Below, piece after piece: positions 42,799 through 50,743 of a DNA stretch of 64,000 bases (position 1 is the first letter of the stretch; each line of letters opens with the position of its first letter). The position numbers were made by a program, and so were the translations under genes. The DNA is from Gulosibacter sp. 10 (GTDB lineage: Bacteria; Actinomycetota; Actinomycetes; Actinomycetales; Microbacteriaceae): positions 1 through 64,000 of the forward strand of contig NZ_FUIC01000012.1 of NCBI RefSeq assembly GCF_900163695.1, read 5' to 3'. Below the pieces are notes generated by a model. That model worked only from the letters and a program-made list of their open reading frames with translations, searched no databases and had not been told where the DNA came from.

Positions 42799-43923
42799 TC
42801 AGTCGTCGATGCTGAGGCCCAGCGGCCTGCCGGCGAGGCCGCGGGGGCGGCGGGCCAGGGCGCGCGCCGCGTCGCGGAGCGCGACGGCGGCCGGGTCCTC
42901 GGGATGCGCCAGCACTACCGGCGTCCCGGCGTCGCCGTCCGCGCGGAGGGCGCTCGAGATGGGCACCTGCGCGAGCAGGGGCACCTCGAAGCGCCGCGCC
43001 ACCTCCTCGCCGCCGCCCGAGCCGAAGAGGTCGAGCACGGAGCCGTCCGGGCCGGCGGCGGGGGAGAGCGTCTCGACGACGCCGATCACGCGCTGCCCGG
43101 TCTTGCGGGCCACCGCGCCGGAGCGCCAGGCCACGTCGGCTGCGGCGGGCTGCGGCGTCGTGACCACGAGCACCTCGCCGTGGGGGAGGAGCTGGCCCAG
43201 CGAGATCGCGACATCGCCCGTGCCCGGCGGCAGGTCGAGCAGCAGCACGTCGAGGTCGCCGAAGTAGACGTCCCGGAGGAACTGCTCGAGCGTGCGGTGC
43301 AGCATCGGCCCGCGCCAGGCCACGATCTCGTCGGGGGAGCGGAGGAACATGCCGATCGACACGGCCTGCACCCCGTGCGCCTCGGGCGGGAGCATGAGCT
43401 CGCCGACCTGCGTGGGCTGCGCGCCCTCGGGCATGCCGAGCAGGCCGGGCACGGAGAACCCGAAGACGTCCGCGTCCACGACTCCCACGCGCAGCCCCTC
43501 GGCCGCCATGGCCGCGGCGAGGTTGACCGTGACCGTGGACTTGCCGACTCCGCCCTTCCCGCTCGTGACCGCGATGATCCGGGTGAGGGAGTCGGCGCCG
43601 AAGGGATGCTCCCTGCGGCGGGAGCCGCGCAGCCGCTCGGTGAGCCGCTGCCGCTGCTCGCGCGACATGACGCCGATCTCGAGCTCGTAGGGGGCGTCTC
43701 CGACGGCGCGCTCGATCGCGGCCCGGGCGTCGGCCTCGATGTCCCGGGCGCGCGGGCAGCCCACGATCGTGAGGCGGATCTCGACCCGGGCCGGGCCGTC
43801 GTCCGGCGCCTCCACGCGGCCGACCATGTCGAGCTCCGTGAGCGGGCGGTGCAGCTCCGGGTCGATCACCCGGCCGAGCTCGGCGCGGATGCGCGCGACG
43901 CGCTCGTCATTCACGGCGCTCAC
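42799..43923 (-). CDS. mrp: Mrp/NBP35-type P-loop ATPase
   Basis: This 374-residue Fe-S-carrier-type ATPase has an N-terminal MIP18/DUF59 domain (about 5-85) and a deviant Walker A SGKGGVGKST at 121-130. Switch motifs are DADVFGFSVPGLLG and LDLPPGTGD. The C-terminal CxxC used by many Mrp/ApbC proteins to hold a bridging cluster is absent, and the region reads LDLFGSGGGEEVA, as in mycobacterial Mrp. A chaperone role in cluster delivery is therefore likely only by family. The start overlaps the end of the DUF1003 gene by 17 bp. Confidence 0.9.
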   Translation of the reverse strand: MSAVNDERVARIRAELGRVIDPELHRPLTELDMVGRVEAPDDGPARVEIRLTIVGCPRARDIEADARAAIERAVGDAPYELEIGVMSREQRQRLTERLRGSRRREHPFGADSLTRIIAVTSGKGGVGKSTVTVNLAAAMAAEGLRVGVVDADVFGFSVPGLLGMPEGAQPTQVGELMLPPEAHGVQAVSIGMFLRSPDEIVAWRGPMLHRTLEQFLRDVYFGDLDVLLLDLPPGTGDVAISLGQLLPHGEVLVVTTPQPAAADVAWRSGAVARKTGQRVIGVVETLSPAAGPDGSVLDLFGSGGGEEVARRFEVPLLAQVPISSALRADGDAGTPVVLAHPEDPAAVALRDAARALARRPRGLAGRPLGLSIDD

Positions 43924-44533
43924 CGGTCCCGGCGGCCCCCTGCTCCTCCTCGCGCTCCTCGAGATCCTCGAGCAGCGACCGCAGCTCGGCGCGGATGAAG
44001 TCCTTCGAGGCCATGTCGTCGAGCCGCATCCGCATCGAGACGATCTCGCGGGTGAGGTACTCGAGGTCGGCCGTGTTGCGCTCCGCGCGCTGCCGGTCCT
44101 GCTCGATCTGCACGCGGTCGCGGTCGTCCTGACGGTTCTGCGCGAGCAGCAGCATCGGGGCGGCGTAGGAGGCCTGCAGCGACAGCGCGAGGGTCAGCGC
44201 GATGAAGCCGAGGTCGGCGGAGTCGAAGCGCCAGGATGCAGGCAGCAGCGAGTTCCACGCGATCCAGCCGCCGACGAAGAGCGTGAGCACGATGAGGAAG
44301 GCCGGGGTGCCCATCGCGCGCGCGACGGCCTCCATGACCCGCCCGAGCACATCGTGGTCCTCGCGCTCCTCCTCGCGCTGCTCCCGCTTGCGCTCGCGCC
44401 GCGATTTCCGGTCCTCGGATGAGCGCCCGCCGCGCTTGGCCTCCGCGCGCCTCGAGCGGCCGCGCTTCGGCTTCGCCGACTTCGGCACCGCCAGCAGCTC
44501 GTCGTCCTCGTTGATGTCAGCCACGCGCGACAC
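43907..44533 (-). CDS. DUF1003 membrane protein
   Basis: This 208-residue protein has a very basic Arg/Lys/Glu-rich N terminus (about 20-60, likely a charged coil). Two transmembrane helices follow (about 75-95 and 105-130, with GFIALTLALSLQASYAAPM, the DUF1003 hallmark, split here as GFIALTLALS and LQASYAAPM). A C-terminal coiled coil follows them. Function unknown. The family commonly lies beside the MgtE-N/CBS protein and mrp in actinobacteria. It overlaps both neighbours by 17 bp, so the three genes form one operon led by the CBS protein. Confidence 0.85.
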   Translation of the reverse strand: MSRVADINEDDELLAVPKSAKPKRGRSRRAEAKRGGRSSEDRKSRRERKREQREEEREDHDVLGRVMEAVARAMGTPAFLIVLTLFVGGWIAWNSLLPASWRFDSADLGFIALTLALSLQASYAAPMLLLAQNRQDDRDRVQIEQDRQRAERNTADLEYLTREIVSMRMRLDDMASKDFIRAELRSLLEDLEEREEEQGAAGTGERRE

Positions 44534-45827
44534 CTCCGCCGTCGATCGTCGGGAGCGTGATGATGCCGGTCTCGGCGTGCTCCTCGCTGGGCACCGAGCG
44601 CCAGTCGTCCGGCAGGATGTGGTCGAGCACGTCGTCGACCGTGATGACGCCCACGAGCCGGTCCTCGTCGTCCACCACCGGCAGCACCACGAGGTCGTAG
44701 CGGGCGAGCGAGCGGACCACGTCGACGTCGGGCGTGGTCGTGTGCGCCGGCTCGATGCGCTTGTCGAGGATCGAGCCGACGCGCTCGTGGGGCGGATAGC
44801 GCAGGAGGCGCTGGAAGTGCACGAGCCCGAGATAGCGGCCGGTGGGCACCTCGTAGGGCGAGGCGGTGACGAACACGGCCGTCGCGAGCGCGGGGACCAC
44901 TTCGCTGCGGCGGATGAGGACGAGCGCCTCGGCCACGGTGGCGTCGGGGGAGAGCACGATGGGGTCGGTGGTCATGAGCCCGCCGGCCGTGTCCGGCTCG
45001 AACTCGAGGAGCATCCGCAGGTCCTCGGCCTCCTCGGGCTCCATCAGGGCGAGGAGCGCCTCGGTCTTGCGGTGGTCGAGCTTGCCGACGAGGTCCGCGG
45101 CGTCGTCCGGCTGCATGTGGTCGAGCACGCTCGCGGCCCGCTGGTCCTCCAGGTGCTCGATGATGACGACCTGGTCGTCCTCGTACATCTCCTCGAGCAC
45201 GGCCGCGAGGCGCACGTCCGGGAGCTCCTCGATGATGTCGAGGCGGCGCTCGAGGCTGAGGTCGAGCAGCGCGTCAGCGAGGTCGCTCGGGCCCATCTCC
45301 GAGTGCGCGGTGAGGAACTGGGTCGCGGGGGTGTCCTCCTCAGGGTCGAAGTCGAGGTCGAGCTCCTCCCATGTCGCGTACCGCGTCGGCGGCTTGCCGA
45401 ACAGGCTCTTCGTCGTGCGCGGCAGGCGGACGAAGAGCTGGCTCACCGACCAGTTGCCGGCGTCGTCCTCCTCGATCGACACATCCTCGATCACGGCGCG
45501 GGCGCCCGTGTCGCGCAGCGTGCCCGAGCGGTCGAGCAGCTCGGAGAAGACGCGCACCTCCTCGCCGCGCTGCTCGAACGTGCGCTGGTCCACGTTCTGC
45601 CAGTTCACGATGAGCTGCGCCGAGCCGATGGCCGTGACGTGCTTCATCTTCACGAACACGAGGCGGCGCGTCGCGCCCACGAGCTCGACGAGCAGCCCGT
45701 TCACCCGGGGGGCATGCGTGGAGCGGTAGTTCACGATCACGTCGCGGAGCCTGCCCACCCGATCGCCGTCGGGATCGTAGACGGGCGTGTTCGCCAGCCG
45801 GGCGACGAAGACTTTTGAAGCGCTCAC
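44517..45827 (-). CDS. MgtE N-domain and CBS-pair protein without a channel domain
   Basis: This 436-residue soluble protein has an N-terminal PRC-barrel-like region (about 1-110, PVYDPDGDRVGRLRDVIV). The MgtE intracellular N domain, a superhelix, follows (about 165-280, LADALLDLSLERR and LDHMQPDDAADLV). A CBS pair lies at about 285-415 (GLMTTDPIVLSP and VLPVVDDEDRLVGVIT). The transmembrane Mg2+ channel of true MgtE is missing, so it may be a Mg2+ or nucleotide sensor that partners another membrane protein, perhaps DUF1003 downstream. GTG 45827 has TACGAT six bases upstream (45834-45839, minus strand), a leaderless start. Confidence 0.82.
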   Translation of the reverse strand: MSASKVFVARLANTPVYDPDGDRVGRLRDVIVNYRSTHAPRVNGLLVELVGATRRLVFVKMKHVTAIGSAQLIVNWQNVDQRTFEQRGEEVRVFSELLDRSGTLRDTGARAVIEDVSIEEDDAGNWSVSQLFVRLPRTTKSLFGKPPTRYATWEELDLDFDPEEDTPATQFLTAHSEMGPSDLADALLDLSLERRLDIIEELPDVRLAAVLEEMYEDDQVVIIEHLEDQRAASVLDHMQPDDAADLVGKLDHRKTEALLALMEPEEAEDLRMLLEFEPDTAGGLMTTDPIVLSPDATVAEALVLIRRSEVVPALATAVFVTASPYEVPTGRYLGLVHFQRLLRYPPHERVGSILDKRIEPAHTTTPDVDVVRSLARYDLVVLPVVDDEDRLVGVITVDDVLDHILPDDWRSVPSEEHAETGIITLPTIDGGGVARG

Positions 45828-45885
45828 CCGACAATCGTATCCCCGGCTCAGCAAACTCCCCCGGTGAGGACGGAGAATGGAGCCC

Positions 45886-46725
45886 ATGAGTGCTCCCCGC
45901 CCCCTGGGCCGTCTCGGCCTGCCCACGATCCCGGAAGGCGAGATCGTCGCATCCTTCCCCAGCTACGAGCAGGCGCGCGCCGCGGTGGACGCCCTCGTGC
46001 GCGAGGAGGGGTTCAGCGTCTCCTCGGTCTCGATCGTCGGCTCCGACCTGAAATCGGTCGAGCGGGTCACCGGGCGCATGAGCTACGGCCGCGCCGCGCT
46101 CGGCGGGCTGGCGAACGGCCTCATGATCGGCCTGTTCATGTCGCTCGCCTGGCTCGTGCTCGTCCCCTCAACGGACCTGCGGGCGCTGCTCGGGGTATTC
46201 ATCATGGCGCTCGCCTTCGGCGTGATCTGGAACCTGCTCGCGTACTCCCTGAGCCGCCAGAAGAAGGAGTTCACCTCGATGATGCAGGTCACTGCCTCGC
46301 GCTTCGACGTGATCGTCCCGCGCGAGCTCGGGCAGCAGGTGCGGAGCATCCTCGAGCGCGGCGGGACACGGACGGTCTCGGGCCCGTACGCCGGCCACGA
46401 CGGCGGCGCAGCCGCACCGGCGCCGTCCGCGCCGCCGATGCAGGGAGGCCTGCCGCCGGCCGCGGGAGGGCCCGCGCCGGGGAGCGGCGAGCCCGAGGCG
46501 CCGACGCAGCCGCCGCGCACCTACGGCGAGATGCAGGACGAGCTGCGGCGGCGCCGGCGTGAGGAGGCCGAGGCCTGCTCCGGTGGTCCCCGGACCGGAG
46601 CGGCGTCGACGAACCACGGCTCGCCGGACGGCCACGGCTCGCCGGAGAGCGGAGCGCCGGACCGCGGTTCGCCGGACCGTGGCTCGCTGGACGGCGGGGC
46701 GCCGGAGGACGACGCGCGGGGCTGA
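45886..46725 (+). CDS. General-stress-type membrane protein with low-complexity tail
   Basis: This 279-residue protein has an N-terminal domain resembling general stress protein 17M/YflT (about 15-60, IVASFPSYEQARAAVDALV and FSVSSVSIVGSD). Two transmembrane helices follow (about 78-100 and 105-125), then a second small domain. The last 120 residues are Pro/Gly/Ala-rich and then a run of Gly-Ser-Pro-Asp/Glu repeats. ATG 45886 is preferred over 45877 because GAGAAT (45873-45878) lies seven bases before it. It is divergent from the MgtE-like gene and followed by a hairpin. Function unknown. Confidence 0.7.
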   Translation: MSAPRPLGRLGLPTIPEGEIVASFPSYEQARAAVDALVREEGFSVSSVSIVGSDLKSVERVTGRMSYGRAALGGLANGLMIGLFMSLAWLVLVPSTDLRALLGVFIMALAFGVIWNLLAYSLSRQKKEFTSMMQVTASRFDVIVPRELGQQVRSILERGGTRTVSGPYAGHDGGAAAPAPSAPPMQGGLPPAAGGPAPGSGEPEAPTQPPRTYGEMQDELRRRRREEAEACSGGPRTGAASTNHGSPDGHGSPESGAPDRGSPDRGSLDGGAPEDDARG

Positions 46726-46738
46726 CCGCCCACGAGGA

Positions 46739-46768
46739 GGGGCTCGCAGGAGGGATCCTGCGGGCCCC
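46739..46768 (+). terminator. Terminator after the stress-type membrane protein gene
   Basis: A 13-bp stem GGGGCTCGCAGGA / TCCTGCGGGCCCC with one G-U wobble and a GGGA loop lies 13 bp after the stop. Confidence 0.7.
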
Positions 46769-46792
46769 TTCGCCGTGCATCCCGACGACTAC

Positions 46793-46834
46793 TTGATCAC
46801 GCATACTGTGTGACGTAGAGTAATTACTACGTCA
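46793..46834 (+). promoter_or_regulatory. padR promoter with autoregulatory operator
   Basis: TTGATC (46793-46798), a 17-bp spacer and TAGAGT (46816-46821) form the promoter. A 24-bp inverted repeat, TGACGTAG-N8-CTACGTCA (46811-46834), covers the -10 box and start point. Eight-base perfect arms with an AT-rich centre fit a PadR dimer site, so autorepression is likely. Confidence 0.65.
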
Positions 46835-46849
46835 GACGAGGGAGTGGGG

Positions 46850-47176
46850 ATGATCAGCGCCGAAGTGATCCGCGGCTACGTCGATCTGCTCGTCCTCGAG
46901 GCGCTGCTCGACGAGCCGTCCTACGGCTACGCGATCTCCCGCCGTATCGAGCGCATCGCGGAGGGCGAGTACGAGCTCAAGGAGACCACGCTCTACTCGG
47001 CCCTGCGCAGGCTCGAGAAGCAGGGCGCGATCGCCTCGTACCGGGGCGCGCAGAGCCAGGGAAGGCCGCGCACCTACTATCGGCTGACCGATTCGGGGCG
47101 AGCCCACTACCGCGATCGCTGCCGGGAATGGCAGCAGACCGTGGACCTCGTCCGTCGATTCGTGCGGGAGCGGTAG
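46850..47176 (+). CDS. PadR-family transcriptional regulator
   Basis: This 108-residue winged-helix repressor has the PadR core VLEALLDEPSYGYAI and the wing region LKETTLYSALRRLEKQG, with YYRLTDSGR in the beta-hairpin. The short C-terminal helix is the dimerisation arm of the PadR-s2 type. ATG 46850 follows GAGGGAG at a five-base spacing; GTG 46844 is an in-frame alternative. It is co-transcribed with the membrane protein that starts 35 bp downstream. The pairing PadR plus HAAS-domain protein is a recurring module, often linked to membrane or drug stress sensing. Confidence 0.9.
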   Translation: MISAEVIRGYVDLLVLEALLDEPSYGYAISRRIERIAEGEYELKETTLYSALRRLEKQGAIASYRGAQSQGRPRTYYRLTDSGRAHYRDRCREWQQTVDLVRRFVRER

Positions 47177-47211
47177 CCGCACGGCGCCGAACACACCCAG
47201 GGAGAGCGCTC

Positions 47212-48204
47212 ATGGACGCCATCAGAAGCTATATCGACCACATGTTCCGCAGCCTTCCGGAGACCGAGGAGGTCCGGCAGGCCCGGCTGGAGCTGCAGCA
47301 GATCTGCGAGGACCGCTATCACGAGCTCCGAGGGGAGGGCGTGAGCGAGCACGAGGCGGTAGGCCGCGTGATCACGCAGTTCGGCGATCTCGACGAGGTC
47401 GCGGACGAGCTCGGCATCCGCTCGGCGATCGACGACCGGGGCGAGGAGGCCGAGGGGATCGAGCTCTCGCGCGAGGACGCCGAGCGGTTCCTCCGGTCCC
47501 GCCGCAGCGGCTCCCGGCTCATCGCGCTGGGGGTGTTCGTCATCCTGCTCGGCATCTCCGCCATGATCGCGGCCACGGAGGCGATCGGGCACGAGGGCGA
47601 GGAGCCGCCCGCGATCGCGCTCATCCTCTTGTTCATGCTCGTCGCCGGCGCGGTCGCGCTGTTCATCGTCGGCGGCATGTCGATCGGCCAGTTCCGGCGC
47701 TACGAGGACAGGGCGCTGCGGCTCGACCCCGCGACCGCGGAGCACTACCGCGCGCTCCGCGTCGCCGAGCAGGGCCGGTTCACGGCGTCGATCGCGACGG
47801 GCGTGGTGGTGATCATCCTCGGCATGGGCCTCGCCGCGATCGGCGGAGTGCTGCAGCAGGAGGGCGGCCCCGAGCCGGGCGGCTGGCTGCTCGCGTGCAT
47901 GCCCGCGGTCGTGGGCATCGGCACGGGCGTGATCATCGTCGGCAGCATCCGCCGGGGATCGCTCGACCGCCTCACCTCGGAGGGCGACTGCCATCCCGAG
48001 CGCAGCCGTGCGAACCAGCTCATCTCCCGCATCGCCGGGCCCTACTGGCTGCTCGCGCTGCTCGTCTTCCTGGTCTGGGGGTTCATCGGCGAGGCGTGGG
48101 ACCGCAGCTGGATGGTCTGGCCCATCGGCGGCGTGCTGTTCGCGGCGATCGCGATCACCATCGAGTCCTTCTGGGGCGATCGCGAGCGCCGGGGAGACCG
48201 CTAG
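47212..48204 (+). CDS. Membrane protein with N-terminal HAAS/permease-prefix domain
   Basis: This 330-residue protein starts with a helical HAAS-like domain (about 1-75, IDHMFRSLPETEEVRQARLEL and AVGRVITQFGDLDEVADELG, shown in parts). Six predicted transmembrane helices follow, in pairs (about 100-120, 135-155, 190-210, 220-240, 275-295 and 298-318). HAAS domains bind PadR partners in characterised systems such as Bacillus, where they signal membrane state. ATG 47212 has GGGAGAG about five bases upstream. The final TAG shares three bases with the stop of the convergent pepP gene in the sequence CTAG. The transport or sensor role is inferred from the PadR pairing only. Confidence 0.75.
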   Translation: MDAIRSYIDHMFRSLPETEEVRQARLELQQICEDRYHELRGEGVSEHEAVGRVITQFGDLDEVADELGIRSAIDDRGEEAEGIELSREDAERFLRSRRSGSRLIALGVFVILLGISAMIAATEAIGHEGEEPPAIALILLFMLVAGAVALFIVGGMSIGQFRRYEDRALRLDPATAEHYRALRVAEQGRFTASIATGVVVIILGMGLAAIGGVLQQEGGPEPGGWLLACMPAVVGIGTGVIIVGSIRRGSLDRLTSEGDCHPERSRANQLISRIAGPYWLLALLVFLVWGFIGEAWDRSWMVWPIGGVLFAAIAITIESFWGDRERRGDR

Positions 48205-49568
48205 CGCGTCGCGCGGACGCGGCGCATCCAGTCCTCGACCTCGTCGGCGGTGCGGGGGATGCCGATCGAGAGGTTCTCCGCGCCCTGCCCGGTGACGAGG
48301 ATGTCGTCCTCGATGCGCACGCCGATGCCGCGCAGCTCCTCCGGCACGGTGAGGTCGTCGGGCTGGAAATAGAGTCCCGGCTCGATCGTGAAGACCATCC
48401 CGGAGCGGACCTCGCCGTCGAGGTACATCTCGCGGCGGGCCTGCGCGCAGTCGTGCACGTCGATGCCGAGGTGGTGGCTCGTGCCGTGCACCATGTAGCG
48501 GCGGTGCGGCTGGTTCTGCGGCTCGAGGGCCTGCTCGAGCGGCATCGGCAGCACGCCCCACTCGTCCAGGGTGACGGCGATCGACCGCAGCGCGGTGTCG
48601 TGCACGTCGCGGAAGGTGATGCCCGGCCGGACGATCGCGAAGGCCTCGTCGGCGGCCTTGCGGACTGCCTCGTAGACGCGGCGCTGCACGTCGGTGAAGG
48701 CGCCGTTCACGGGCAGGGTGCGCGTGATGTCGGCGGTGTAGTACGAGTCCACCTCCACGCCGGCGTCGACGAGGATGAGGTCTCCGGGCGCCACGGCGCC
48801 GTCGTTGTCGGTCCAGTGCAGGATGCAGGCGTGGGCGCCGGAGGCCGCGATCGTGCCGTAGCCGACGTCGTTGCCCTCGAGCCGCGCGCGGGCGTGGAAG
48901 GCGCCCTCGACGATGCGCTCGCCGCGGGGGTGCTCGGCGGCGCGGTCGAGCTCGCGGATGATGTCGTCGAAGCCGAGCTCGGTGGCCGCCACCGCGCGGC
49001 GCAGCTCGGCGATCTCCCAGTCGTCCTTGACCAGGCGCAGCTCGCTCAGCTCCTGGCCGAGCCGCGGGTGCTCGAGCTCGAGGTCGCCGCGCCGGCGCTC
49101 GAACTCCTCGATGCGGGCCGTCGCGATGTCGAGGGAGGCGCCCACCTCGGCGAGCGAGGGGCGCGGGCCCGTCCAGAACTCGCCGATCGCCGAGTTCGCG
49201 TAGAACTCGTCGGTGTCGCGGCCCGCGCCCTCGCGGAAGTACAGCGTGGCCTCGTGGCCGTCCGCCACCGGCTCGAACACGAGCACGGCGCCGGGCACGG
49301 TGTCCGAGCCCCAGCCGGTGAGGTAGGCGAACGCGGTGTCGGCGCGGTAGGGGTAGTCGGTGTCGTTCGAGCGCACCTTCGGGGCGCCCGCGGCGATGAC
49401 GATCCGCTCGCCCGGGTGCATCGCCGAGAGCGCCGCGCGACGCGCTGCCGCGTAGGGCGCGACGTCGCGCACCACCGGCTCGGGCCGCTGCGGCATCGCC
49501 CACCCCGAGGTGATGAAGTCGCGGAAGGTGTCGGATGCGGGGGTCGTCGAACGGTTGCTGTCACTCAT
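48201..49568 (-). CDS. pepP: Xaa-Pro aminopeptidase (aminopeptidase P)
   Basis: This 455-residue M24B metallopeptidase removes N-terminal residues that precede proline. The C-terminal pita-bread domain has all five metal ligands: Asp268 (VDAG), Asp280 (ADIT), His365 (in HGTSHHLG), Glu396 (TIEPG) and Glu420 (RIEDD). The N-terminal AMP_N domain covers about 30-165. Length fits bacterial PepP. ATG 49568 lies six bases after GACAAT (49575-49580, minus strand), suggesting a leaderless transcript. Its stop overlaps that of the convergent HAAS gene by 3 bp with no room for a hairpin between. Confidence 0.93.
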   Translation of the reverse strand: MSDSNRSTTPASDTFRDFITSGWAMPQRPEPVVRDVAPYAAARRAALSAMHPGERIVIAAGAPKVRSNDTDYPYRADTAFAYLTGWGSDTVPGAVLVFEPVADGHEATLYFREGAGRDTDEFYANSAIGEFWTGPRPSLAEVGASLDIATARIEEFERRRGDLELEHPRLGQELSELRLVKDDWEIAELRRAVAATELGFDDIIRELDRAAEHPRGERIVEGAFHARARLEGNDVGYGTIAASGAHACILHWTDNDGAVAPGDLILVDAGVEVDSYYTADITRTLPVNGAFTDVQRRVYEAVRKAADEAFAIVRPGITFRDVHDTALRSIAVTLDEWGVLPMPLEQALEPQNQPHRRYMVHGTSHHLGIDVHDCAQARREMYLDGEVRSGMVFTIEPGLYFQPDDLTVPEELRGIGVRIEDDILVTGQGAENLSIGIPRTADEVEDWMRRVRATR

Positions 49569-49638
49569 CCGGTCATTGTCCCACGAACCCCGGCGAGCGC
49601 CAGGACGCGGGCAGCGGCCGGCGGCGCCCCGGCGGAGG

Positions 49639-50679
49639 TCAGCCCGCGGGGGAGAGCTCGGCGAAGATCGGTCGGTGATCCGACCCCGAGCGGTCCTCGC
49701 GGCGGATGAGCTCGTAGCCCGTGGTCTGCCACTGGGGCGTGGACATCACGTGGTCGATCGCGGGGACGAGCAGCGGGTGCTTGCCGCTCGTCCAGGTGCC
49801 CGCCGAGGCCGCGCCCGCGTCCTGCGCCGAGTCCGAGCAGTCGCCGAAGACGGCGCCCTCGACCTCGTCGTTCTCGAGCCCCGCCAGGTGGTCGAGCGTC
49901 GCGTTGAAGTCGCCGGCGATGATCGTGTTGCCGTCGCACATCGTCGAGAGCCACTCCAGGTCGCTGCGCCAGTTGTCCATCTGCTCCGGCACGGGCGCGA
50001 TCGGGTGCGCGGCGACGAGCCGGGGGCCCGAGCCGTCGACCGGCTCGGCGACCACGGTCGCGAGCGCCGAGGTGTCGCCGTACTCGGTGTGCACCTGGTA
50101 CTCGCCGAGGTCCGCGGAGACGAGCAGCGTGGTCTCGGCGGCCCGGTAGCCCGGGGCGCCGGTGTTCGCGAACACCGCCATGGGGCGGCCCTGCTCGGCG
50201 AGGATGCCCGCGATCTCGTAGCCCATGTCGCCCGTGGTCTCGGGCAGCATCACCACGTCGGCGTCGTAGTCGAGCACGAGCTGGGCGATGGTGGGGGAGC
50301 CGGGCTCGTTGCCGAGGGTGTTCCAGGCGAGGACCCGGATGGCCTCATCGGCGCCGGTGGCCTCCTGCGACATCGAGATGCCGCGCTGGAGGTAGTTGAA
50401 CCCGCCGGCGGCCAGGAGCACGGCGAGTACGATGGCCGTGGTGCCGAAGAGCGCGCGCGTCGGCCTCGAGACGAGCACGAGGATGAGCGCGATCACGAGC
50501 GCCCCGGCGATGCCGAGCAGCATCACCAGGCGGAAGGAGATGGCCTGGCTGACGAGCAGGCTGCGCTGCAGGCCGAACAGCTGGGGCCAGACGAGCGCCG
50601 CGCCGACGGCGAGGACGGCGAGGCCGAAGATGACGCCGAAGACGGCCCAGGCTGGGGAGATGCGTTTGCGTGCTGGCAT
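49639..50679 (-). CDS. Membrane-anchored endonuclease/exonuclease/phosphatase-family protein
   Basis: This 346-residue protein has three N-terminal transmembrane helices (about 10-35, 48-68 and 78-95). An extracytoplasmic EEP domain follows from about 113. EEP motifs are complete: VLAWNT, LPETT with the metal Glu, GDFNATLDH, IDHVM and GSDHRP with the catalytic His. Enzymes of this type (UpgP/YafD-like) cleave phosphodiesters such as nucleic acids or phospholipid headgroups outside the membrane. TACAGT nine bases upstream of ATG 50679 may be the -10. It is divergent from the PHP phosphoesterase gene across 64 bp. Confidence 0.85.
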   Translation of the reverse strand: MPARKRISPAWAVFGVIFGLAVLAVGAALVWPQLFGLQRSLLVSQAISFRLVMLLGIAGALVIALILVLVSRPTRALFGTTAIVLAVLLAAGGFNYLQRGISMSQEATGADEAIRVLAWNTLGNEPGSPTIAQLVLDYDADVVMLPETTGDMGYEIAGILAEQGRPMAVFANTGAPGYRAAETTLLVSADLGEYQVHTEYGDTSALATVVAEPVDGSGPRLVAAHPIAPVPEQMDNWRSDLEWLSTMCDGNTIIAGDFNATLDHLAGLENDEVEGAVFGDCSDSAQDAGAASAGTWTSGKHPLLVPAIDHVMSTPQWQTTGYELIRREDRSGSDHRPIFAELSPAG

Positions 50680-50743
50680 GACCGCACCACTGTAGCCCGC
50701 CGCGGTGGGAAGTCCGGGAACGGCTCGCGCCTAGGATTGAGCA

